Assembly: GCA_021904315.1 (NCBI GenBank)
Contig: CM038924.1
Span: forward strand, 15,488,026-15,552,025
DNA: 64,000 nt
Reading direction: 5' to 3'
Source: Sphagnum magellanicum
Lineage: Eukaryota; Streptophyta; Sphagnopsida; Sphagnales; Sphagnaceae
Below the pieces are notes generated by a model, which was not told the origin of the DNA, ran no database searches, and saw only the letters and a program-made list of their open reading frames with translations. Position 1 is the stretch's first letter. Each line of letters begins with the position of its first letter. The position numbers were made by a program, and so were the translations under genes. Below are positions 11,894 through 21,700 of the stretch, in pieces.

Positions 11894-12300
11894 ATCAAAT
11901 CCATCTCCTGCTCCTCCATTCTTCCAACTACTTCCCTTGAACTCAAACCGCGCAGTCCTGAATTATCATTTGTACCCAGGCATGCATACTCTCTGACAGA
12001 TGTTGTAGTAGGTGAGGAGTAGTAGTAACTCATGCTACCAGGTATAGTGCTTCCAAAGCAGAGAGGAGCACAAGCATGTTGGGTTTATAGCAGAGAACCT
12101 TGACATCAAATCCATGTCCTTCTCCTCCATTCTTCCAACTACTTCCCTTACCTCAACACTACTCTCTGACAGATGTTGTAGGTGAGGAGTAGTAACTCTG
12201 ATGTACATCAGAACTGATTAGGGTTTTGCAGTAGAGCTTTCAAAGAAGAGAGGAGCTGATAACAAGCATGCTGGGTTTGTTGCACAGAAAACCTTGAAAA
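11894..12300. repeat. Tandem duplication, about 211 bp and 195 bp, upstream of ATE1
   Basis: Two copies begin with ATCAAATCCAT (11894 and 12105). They share CTCCTCCATTCTTCCAACTA, CTCTGACAGATGTTGTA, GAGGAGTAGTA and a GCATG(T/C)TGGGTTT block, and each ends near AGAA(AA)CCTTGA. Divergence is moderate with small indels. The duplication lies in the presumed promoter or leader of ATE1, so it may have doubled a regulatory segment; that consequence is inferred. Confidence 0.8.
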
Positions 12301-12622
12301 GACGGTGAGGGGAAGAGAACCAGGTAGTAGCGCTTGTAGTAGGTTAGGGTATCCAGCAGGCGCCTTTTGGTTTTGAAGAGCCGGAAGAGGAGGAGAAAGA
12401 ATGGATCCGAACAGTGACAACAACAACAATACACCGGTACGAGCTTGACGACTGTCTCAGAAGAGAAGTGAAGAGAGAGAGAGATCCAGAACAGCGGGAT
12501 GCTGCTTCTTCTTCGCACATGGTGTATCTTTTGAGAATCTGTGAAAGAGGAGGCAGCCATACTTTGAAGAAATAACTGTGAAGTTCGTGGTCAGATCTTC
12601 TTGTTCGTGTGCAAGTACGAGG
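12301..12622 (+). promoter_or_regulatory. Presumed promoter and 5' leader of ATE1
   Basis: This purine-rich DNA precedes the ATE1 start codon. The start-codon frame is closed upstream by TGA at 12542-12544, and no ATG lies in that frame between this stop and 12623, so translation cannot begin earlier without another exon. No TATA box is obvious. An ATG-led 106-codon frame runs on the opposite strand from 12560, but its low-complexity Ser/Leu/Phe content looks like the shadow of the purine-rich strand. Confidence 0.45.
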
Positions 12623-15600
12623 ATGTCGAGGACTGCTGCGGATGATGTAGGAGCGGCCAGTAGCAGTAGTAGCAGCTGCATGACGACGAGCGAAAACAAT
12701 TCGAGCAGCAAGAAGGGAGAAGAAGCAGCGGCGGTGAGCGTGGTAACGGATCTCGGCGTGTACAGCAGTACCTGTGGCTACTGCAAATCAGCTTCTCGCA
12801 CAAGTGTTACACAAGGTTTGCACTTTTGCACTCCGGCAATCCAAAACGATGTCTTTGTGATCTTCTGCACTTTGGGATTGGAATGAGATCTTGGCTTTTT
12901 TCCTGCTTGTTTTCTTTTTACTGTCTTGTGAGTTTGCTTGTTGCGATCAAACTCTCTACTTCCAGAGAGAAGAGCTTGCGGAGCAATTCCATATACAAAG
13001 CACATAGTACTAGTAGTATTGTCTCAAATCCTTACACATTGCAGAAAGTTCAAGCTTAAGCTCAAGCTTTGCACACACGCAGATCACAACCAAACCTGGA
13101 GTATATTGGTTTCTTCATTCTGTATCTCCTTGCAACAGAACCTCATTCTGTATCTCCTTGCAATAGAGAACCTCATTCTGTCTCTTTGCAGCAGAAACTC
13201 ACTCTGTATCTCCTTGCAATAGAACCCTGATTCTTCATCTCCTGCAACAGAACCCTAATTCTGTATCTCCTTGCAACAGAACCTCATTCTGTATCTCCTT
13301 GCAATAGAACCCTGATTCTGTATCTCCTTGCAAGGGAACCTCATTCGGTATCTCCTTGAATTAGAACTTCATGTTGTATTTTCTTATCCAACATTGAGGG
13401 TTTCATAGACAGTAGTGTTGGTTGCTGTAGCAAGGAAGTGGATCATTATGCCAAATTGCAAGCATGAAAAGTGCTGCTGCTCTCATGATAATAATAACTT
13501 CCATCTCCATACTTCTCGATTCACTGGAGATTTCTAGCATTTCTAGGGTTTTGGAAACTCTGAAGTTGAGCTTGGATTTGAGTTCATGTCTGTTCTGGTT
13601 TGGTTCTGTGATGCCATACTTATCCTTGATTTTGTGAAATGCAGGTTTATGGGCTCACACTCTCAGTGTGTATGATTATCAAGGTACCCTTGTTCCAAAA
13701 GCTCCTTGATTGGTTTTAAGTATATCTTAGTCCCAAGCTATTTTTTTGCATGTTGGTGTAAGGCAGCACCATCATCAATCACCCTCTTGAAGCTTCAGCT
13801 GTTTTTGTTTTGTGCTGTTTGATTGCAGCACTCCTGGATAGAGGATGGAGGAGGTCAGGCATGACTGTTTACAAACCTGATATGAGACGTACTTGCTGCC
13901 CTACTTATACCATCCGCTTGGAAGCTGATTCATTCTCCCCCTCCAAAGATCAAGCTCGGGTTTTACATCGTATGCAAAGGTACCATGACTTCTGTTCACC
14001 ATTGCTTGAAGCTTTAAACTTTAGAGACAGTTGGCCTTTTTTAAGACTGTTGCAGTTGTTGGTGCATGCCCACAAGAAGTGGTGTACAAAAGTTTGCAAA
14101 GCAACTTGCAAGTTTTCCTGCTCTGAATTGAAGGGAAGATTTGAGCATGTCTGAAAAAGAGTAGTAGTACATATAATAGCATCATAGAAGCTTTTAGTCT
14201 TTGAGGTCTGAAAGTAGATTGAAAGCAAATGTGAAAGTTTGTAGAATATCAGATTGTGAATACAGTTGAAGGAAATCCTGGTGTTTGAGTTGCATGAAGA
14301 AATCTGATTGCAAAGAGTTGCTGCCATAAGAAAGAGACAGATTCTGGAAGAGTAAAAATAACTGTGGAGTCTGCAGGAGAATGTGGTGGTGGAGTGTTAC
14401 AGGATTGCTGAGTGTCTCCCAGTTCAAAATTCCATGAGCAGAGAGAGCCTGGCTTGACATCCTAGTGTGGGTGGGGAAGGAACTTCATCAAAGTGTCAGC
14501 AGCAATTTTTCTGACTCAGGCTTGAATAGTCTGTTGCAGGTATCTTGATGGAACTTATCAAGGACCACAGACAGTGGGTCGGCTTCAGAAAGATGGTTGC
14601 AAGTCTACCTCAGAGAGATCTGGTGAGGTGACCAGTGATGGTTCCCCTGCAACTCCTTTGGGCAAAAATCATTCCTCCAATGTTGTACCAAGACCTGCAA
14701 ATATGAAACAAAACTCAGTCAAGAAAAGGCAGTCAGATGTGCTGGATGAAGCTGGACAAAAACTGTCTCTTGCAATTCAGTGCTCTATAGCTGGCTGTGT
14801 GGAACTGGGCTTGCTGCCTCCAGATTTCAACCAACAGGAAGTCACAGTTAGGAAATTTACAGACAAAGCTCGTGGAAAGTTAAAGGATCTAGATGGACAT
14901 GTAGAGTACACATCAAATGTGGCTTTTGTGATTGCTGCTGCTATGAAGCACAAGCAAAGCCATATAGTTCAAGTTGACCAAGAGGCTAGTAGTGTAGATA
15001 ATAATACCAGTTTGTCAACAGAGGAATGGTCACCTGAGTGTGTAGCTGAGATTCTGGTTTCCAGACTTCAACATGGGAATCTCCAGGGTCTTATTCCGCA
15101 AGCTTGCAAGGGTCATCTTAACTTTCTTTTATCTGAGGGTAAAGTCAGAATTGATACCTCCTCTCCAAAGGGAGAGACCACCTCTAAAGGTCATGCTCTG
15201 AAGATTTATCCAAGTGAGCCAAAGAAGCAGCCATTACAAGAAGCTCGTGGTCAGAAAAGGGGTGCTCAAAAGCTGGTTGTGGCTCCCCTTCCAAGTGTCA
15301 AAACACGTCGAATGGACATTCAAATGAGGAAATCAGCATTTGATGCTGAAGAGTTTGCCCTCTACAAGAAGTATCAGGTGGGCACTCAATCCCTTTGCAA
15401 TTGTCATCACTCTGGAGGCCACCTTGGATTTGTATGCAAGTCCTAGTCACAAGCTGCTGCGTTGCACACTGTTGAATCTGCCTGCCAGCCCTCAGTTCAC
15501 AGTATTGGATTCTGATTGGGATCTACTGGTATATTTCTTGCTTTAGTGTTCAAGCAGTGAACATAGGGAGAGGTGTCAATGGATGGGAGAAATTTATAAC

Positions 15601-16670
15601 AATTGACTGCATGGATGGATCAGATACTTGTGCACAATGATAAACCAGAGCAGGTGAATGAAAGCACCTATTGCTCATTCCTGATAGATACTCCACTAAT
15701 TTCAGTCCCCCCAGCAAGTGATGGCACGACACCAGCAGATGGATTTGGCTCCTTCCACCAGCAATATCGCATTGATGGGAAATTGGTGGCTGTTGGTGTT
15801 GTTGACATTCTTCCCCATTGCCTTTCTAGCAAGTACTTGTTTTGGGACCCAGACCTCCCCTTTCTGTCTCTTGGCAAGTACTCAGCTCTCAAAGAGATTG
15901 AATGGGTCCAGGAGGCCCACAAGGTGTGTCCTTCGCTCAAGTACTATTATCTGGGGTACTATATCCATTCATGTCCAAAAATGCGGTACAAGGCTGCATA
16001 TGCTCCCTCTGAGCTTCTCTGCCCTGTAAAATACACGTAAGTTTTCTGGCAATTTCTGGTCATTTCTAATTTTCTGGTTGCAAGTATGATTCATGGAGAG
16101 CAGATTGATCAATGATATATCTTGAAGAGGCACTTTAATAGACCATTATTTTTGCTGTGTTTTGTTGTCAAATGAGCTCTTGGAATTGTCAGCTCATTCA
16201 GTTTGCTAGTTACATCTGAAAGTGGACATTATCAAGCTGCCATTTTATGTCAGCTTCTGAATTCTGGGCTATGAAAGCACTCAAATTGTTTCATGGATTA
16301 TCCTAGATTATTACAAGGAAGGATACATGTAGAGAAGCAGTCCTCTCCATGAGAGTCAGATTGTTGGTTCTTGAGCAAAATGACTCGTGTGTGCACTCTT
16401 CATTTAAGTTGTTGAATGTCTTCTTCATGCTTTATTATGGTGTGCAGGTGGGTCCCTTATCATTTGGTACGCTCACACCTTGACCGTTCTCCGTACTTCT
16501 GCCTCTCTGATGTATTGGCAAGTGAGGGCTTACCATTACCAAATGGAATGGAAGCAGACTCTGAGGATGAGATTGAGGTTGATGATATGACAACAACAAC
16601 ATTTGAATGTGCTTCAGAGTCTGAGGAGGAGATTGAGGTTGACAAAATGATAGCACAAACAGTTGAATGA
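12623..16670 (+). CDS. ATE1: Arginyl-tRNA--protein transferase (arginyltransferase)
   Basis: It transfers arginine from Arg-tRNA to proteins with N-terminal Asp, Glu or oxidised Cys, creating substrates for the N-degron (PRT6) pathway. Exons are 12623-12815, 13645-13683, 13829-13979, 14540-15377, 15624-16036 and 16448-16670; all junctions are GT-AG and phases match, giving 618 codons. The N-terminal domain carries CGYC (residues 51-54) and TCCP (Cys100-Cys101), the four cysteines known to bind a metal or Fe-S cluster, plus DRGWRRSG and YKPDMRR. After a variable linker (about 150-380), the GNAT-like C-terminal domain begins near 390 and includes LVHNDKP, GSFHQQYRIDGKL, DILPHCLSSKYLF and FLSLGKYSALKEIE. 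Residues 579-618 form an acidic tail with a duplicated EIEVD motif. Length is typical of plant ATE1. The start is the only in-frame ATG before the cysteine motif. Confidence 0.95.
13114..13378 (+). repeat. Minisatellite in ATE1 intron 1 (about 29-30 bp unit)
   Basis: About nine imperfect copies of a unit containing CATTCTGTATCTCCTTGCAA and (T/C)AGAACC lie in tandem inside the 829-bp first intron. Units vary in length (22-32 bp) and sequence. It is pyrimidine-rich on the sense strand and is spliced out, so it probably has no coding role. Confidence 0.85.
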
Positions 16671-16676
16671 AGCAGC
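16557..16676 (+). repeat. 60-bp tandem duplication encoding the ATE1 acidic tail
   Basis: Two copies exactly 60 bp apart share TCTGAGGA(T/G)GAGATTGAGG and TTGAATG. They encode EIEVDDM (residues 586-592) and EIEVDKM (606-612). The second copy supplies the stop codon: TTGAATGTG in copy 1 corresponds to TTGAATGAA in copy 2, so the duplication also set where the protein ends. Confidence 0.85.
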
Positions 16677-18592
16677 AGTCAATTCTCTGGAGGGCTCCTC
16701 CTGTTTTGCAGGGATGATGGGAAGGTGCTGTGAGATCCTCAGACCCAATTCTGCTGGATTTAATTCTCTCCTAGATCACAAGAAACCTACAGTTTTAGTA
16801 TGATGGGCCATGACAGAAGCGGGAGATTTGGTATCAATTCAAAAGAAAAAACACCAGCTTTGTCTTTGCAATCTTTCTACTCCTGTTCTGTTGGCCAATT
16901 GAGTATAATGCTTCAATATGGCTTATAGCTCAACAATTGAGAATCATCTACCACAAATAGTGAACAGTCTACACAATACTTGATGTTGTAATTCATGTCA
17001 ATTTGTAAGTGTAAAGAGAGTGAGAGAGAGCTCGAATCCTTTGTTTGCAACTGCATCTTGATCAATTTGTGTATATGGTAAGGCGCAAGGTCAAGCGCAT
17101 TACTGAATGGATAGACCTGTCGAAGTTTTTTGATGCATGAGATTATCCAGGAAATCACTAGGCACATCGAGGAAAAAGGAACAGATCTCTGCAGAAAACT
17201 GGGAGACTTTCCCAAAAAATTGAAGACAGTTACCGACAGCAGAAGAGAAGCTCCTTGGAATCTGACTCAGAGGGTTTAGGGTTTCTGCTTTAGAAATTTT
17301 TAGCAGGTCTTTTACCAGTGTGAGACTGATATTGGATTTTTAACATAACAGACTGGTGTGGGTATTAGAAATAATTCCAAGTTTATATACCACGGCCATA
17401 TTGGTATTAGGGTAGAAAACAGAAAATGCATACTAGGTCATATCAATACATACATAGTTTGAGAATTGAACACAATGATATGAATATCAAAGTGATAAAA
17501 TTTTGATACCAAAGAAATATCAAGAATGAATATGATGAGTATATTGATTTAATGTGTGATGCCACAAAACAAATGCAACTTTTTTGCACAAGTTGCAGAA
17601 AATGAAACAGTTCAACGAATGACTAAAGGTGATGTCTAAAAACACAAGCACAAAATCGATATGCAAAGGTCTCAAGAAGGAAAAAAGTCATTGATGAATC
17701 ATAGTCATACTTGAAAAGCAATGGAGCTGGCAACTCACACCTAAAGCACTTCATGTTCATATCAGGATCAACACAATGCTCAGAGAAAGATGCATATGAG
17801 TATCAATCAGTCAAGGTGGCAAAGTGCCAACCCAATCTCGACCACACTATGATCATCAGTAGATAGGACCCGACTCAACTGGTTGGGTATCTTCATACCC
17901 ATGTTAATAACTGAACTGATGCCCAACTTCAACCTATATACCAATCCAACACTGAGTCTTTACAATCCACTACAACATTAACACAATCATCCTCATGTTA
18001 ATTAACAAATGGTACACAAAGTTTGAGGAGGAAAAGGTTGAGATCACCAGCTTTGATCACCACTTTTTCCTAGGTTTTTTTTGGCATGTTCACCTAGCTC
18101 ACAAAATTGATGCAAAAAAAATACCCTGCAAAACTGAGTCCAGTGTCAGGAGCAGAGATCAAACCACCAGCAACAACCACTGTGTGGTTCTTTGAATTTG
18201 TCTCTTGCAGATTGAGACCAAAGAACATGTGAAAGAGTCTTATTAGTCTTCAATTGGAATAGAATTTGTCAACAGACCTCTGTGCACTACCCCCCTAGTA
18301 AGGTCACATTCACAAATAGAATTACCATTTAGTATAAGGGCAACTTCAACACATGTCTGTCAATATGATTAATTAAGTAATTCATTTTGAAGATCCCATG
18401 TTGAAAGATAGATAGAAGATAGATTCCTGGAAATTCCAAAAGATTCTTAACTTTCTCCTTCAAAAAAGTTTGTTCTTTGAAGAAGAAAGTTTCACTAGTT
18501 CTAACCACTATGGTCCTTAGTGCTTTACCTCTTGGGTAAACCGATGTCTCGTGCTCTCTTACCAAAACCAAATGCAATCTTTATCTTATAAT
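16671..18592. other. ATE1 3' region and ATE1-PDK1 intergenic spacer
   Basis: The first few hundred bases are presumably the ATE1 3' UTR; no canonical AATAAA is evident. The remainder has only short open frames. Around 18370-18450 there is similarity to 9870-9960, possibly a dispersed repeat fragment. I see no other gene. Confidence 0.5.
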
Positions 18593-18764
18593 AGCTTTAG
18601 AAGAAGATAGAGAGAAGGAGAAGAAGGTGGGTTGGAGGAGGAGGAGGAGGATGGTGATGATGATGATGCTATCTCTTGTTTGTAAGAGCTTTAGAAGAGG
18701 ATAGAAAAGAAGGAGAAGGTGGGTTGGAGCAAGAAGAGGAGGATTTACGATGATGATGATGATG
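18593..18764 (+). repeat. 94-bp duplication creating the PDK1 start region
   Basis: AGCTTTAGAAGA, GATAGA, AAGGAGAAGGTGGGTTGGAG and an ATG-repeat block occur twice with a 94-bp shift (18593 and 18687). The PDK1 initiation codons lie in the ATG-repeat block of the second copy. The corresponding block of the first copy is an upstream short open frame. Confidence 0.8.
18651..18704 (+). promoter_or_regulatory. Upstream ORF in the PDK1 leader
   Basis: An ATG-started frame of 17 codons (beginning Met-Val-Met-Met-Met-Met) ends in TAG 46 bp before the PDK1 ATG. If the transcript starts upstream of 18651, it would be met first by scanning ribosomes and could reduce PDK1 translation. The transcription start is not known from sequence, so the role is inferred. 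Confidence 0.4.
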
Positions 18765-21700
18765 GGGTCATCAAGAGATGGAGAGGAGGGTCATCAAGCT
18801 CCTCCTCCTCCTCTTGTCATGAGAGCACCACAACAAGCGCTCACTCCTAATCACTTTGTGTTTGGCAAACTACTTGGTTTGGGATCCTACTCTAAGGTGG
18901 TGCTTTTTTTTACACCCTTTTTTTGCTGCATTTCTTCTTCTTCTTCTTCATCAGCTTCTCCTTTGCATCTTTTTACTTCTCCATTGTTTTGCAACATCAC
19001 TCTGCACATTGGATTCTTTATGTTTTTTTTGTAGTATGGAGTTTCGTTCGGCAAGAAATGGCCAAGGAATGGGTGGCGGTGGTGGTGGTGATGAGTGGGT
19101 CTTGTTTCTGGTTTTGTGGTCAAGGTCTTTGTTTAGTTTAGCATTTTGGGTTGTTCCCACTTTGGAAGTGTTTTGTCTCTTTGTTTGTCAATGGTTTTTG
19201 GTTCCACCTTTTTCACCAACATGGGTTGTGGGAAACTGCATTTTGGAAAAAGGAAATTATGCAGTTTTTGGTTTTGTGTGTAGCTTTGCTATGTGGAGTC
19301 AGTTTCTTTAGAAATTGGGTGTTGATCAAGCATTGGAATTTGGGAGCCATTATTGTGTTCACAATTTGTTTGGAGAAAAAGCATTTTAGGGTTTTAATGA
19401 AGCTCTGAATTTTGTGATTACTACTTGTGTTGTTGGAAATCCTTGAACCTCATGTGTGACTCTTCTGTGACTGGGTTTATCAGGATGACCCTAATTTTCA
19501 ATGTGTGCATTAGGAGATTTAGGATGATGGGCGCTTTTGATTTAGGCCACTTGTTTTGTGTTCCTCCACCTGCTTCTATCATCTTCAAAAAATCAAATCT
19601 TTCTCCTCTAGCATTTGGAATATAGAAATTGGTCTTTTGAATTCTTCATATGTGATGAAATTTTGTGGGAGATTTTGTGTTTGTGAAGGTTTTTTCTTAG
19701 ATGATCTAAGGAGAAAGTAGATCTTTCTTCAGGTTTTCATCTGCTTCACCAAAGTGCCAAATTGTGAGTTTCTTCCTTCCATGAAGAATTTTTTTAACCA
19801 GTAGAGAACTACATGACACAGGTGATGAAGGTGAAGCGCAAGGATACAGGGGAAATTTTTGCTCTAAAAGTAATGGATAAGAAACACATCATTCGCGAGA
19901 ACAAGGTCAACCTCGTGAAAATGGAGCGCATGATTTTGGACCAATTGGATTTTCCTGGCATAATAAGGCTGTGCTTCACATTTCAAGATTCTTATTCCCT
20001 TTGTATCCTTGCAGGAACAAAGATTCATCTCCCAATTGCTTGAATTTTTCCATCTTTGCAATGCCAAAGCTCTGTGGAATGTAAATTCTGGTGGCTGTAA
20101 AAAAATTGAAGTTGAGAGGCTATTTATCTGAAAGTGTTTCCAAAGGATTGGAGTTTTGACAGACATTGTTGCAATTGGAAGTCTTAACATGAAATTCACG
20201 ACCCAGATATGGGGCTTGAATGTTGTGATGGAGGTGAACTCTTCGACCAAATAAGACGAGTACGTGTTGAACTCTGGTTTTATGCAAAGACACAACCTTT
20301 TGGAATGAAATCAATCTACATTGTATTCTTGCAGAGGACTCTTTTGGATCTCAATAAAAAAATATTTATTTTAAGTTGAGCATTCAAAGATTGGATTTCA
20401 TTATGGTTTCTTGGTTCTGAGCTTTTCCAAAACCAATCCACAACTGGCAAAAGAGAAATGGGTCCAACCCATTTTGCCACTGACTTTTGAACCCTGAGCT
20501 TCTTGATGAATTTGGTTTTATTTGCTTCCAGAAAGGGCGAATGAAACAGGAAGAAGTGTGCTTTTATGCAGCTGAGATTGTTGACATATTAGAGTATATC
20601 CACAGCCAAGGAGTAATCCATCGTGACCTGAAGGTAAGCTCTTTCCAGTTTCGTAGATGTTCTAAAAACCTTTTCAGCCAATATATGTCGGATTTGTAAT
20701 GGAGCAGTTTTGTACTGGTTTGATAATGTTTCTGGTGGCATTGATGCTGTGGCATTGCTTGGCAGCCAGAGAACCTACTTCTTACATCCGACGGACATCT
20801 CAAATTATGTGATTTTGGCAGTGCTAAGATGGTCCGACCACTTGCAAATGGCTTTTTTCAACCAGAACCAGGTATTTCATATATACACTTGCTTGCTTGA
20901 TTTCCCAACACAATGCCTATCTCATTTTCATTTGGGTCACTAACTTGATGAAATGAGATGTGTTGCAATTCCTCTGGAATATGATGCAGCTTTGCAATAA
21001 TTTTATAGCAATGTTGCCTAATCTTTGATCTTGAATGCACTAATGCACAAAAGATGCATGACAGGGGAAAAAATGTCCAACTTTGTTGGCACTGCAGAGT
21101 ATGTGTCACCTGAGGTGCTCACTGGCGAACCTGTACACTATGGGTATGTAATCTCTACCCATATGGGTATGTGAAACAGTTGTTTGTTTTCATTTTTTGC
21201 TGGACTTGACCAATTCTGTCACTCCCTTCTTGTTGTTCTTATTGTATGCTTCAAACTACATTGTGGAATGTCTAATAGTTGGTTGGGGTTGTGATATGGA
21301 AAAGGGTGGATCTGTGGGCATTGGGTTGTATAATATACCAAATGCTGGAGGGCAGGCCACCATTCAAAGCAGCAACAGAGTACTTAACCTTTCAAAAAGT
21401 GATGGCATGTGAGTTTACCATGCCTTCACATTTCTCATCTGAAGCCCAGGACGTTGTCAACCATTTGCTGGTAAAAATTCTTTTGAAACCTGATTGTGAT
21501 CACTAAGATCCCTTCACTGTTCATCCTCCAAACTTGAATATTTTGAATTTACTTTTTTGGAAGTGGCAGTGCCTGTTATCAGCAGCACCATCACTGTTGT
21601 AGTGTAGCAGTTTGTACTCAAAAAATGCGAATTGGGTAAAGTTGTGAATTGGTTATGTTGCAATGATGATCAAGTGCAGGCCTTGAAGCCAGAGAAACGC

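Noticed and set aside
12208-12560. Minus-strand frames opposite the ATE1 leader (73 and 106 codons)
   Set aside because: They are low-complexity Ser/Leu/Phe peptides caused by the purine-rich + strand, overlap each other in different frames, and have no recognisable domain.
18856-19408. Long + strand frames (up to 151 codons) inside PDK1 intron 1
   Set aside because: They consist of Phe/Leu/Cys runs from T-rich intron sequence; the PDK1 frame skips this region by splicing.
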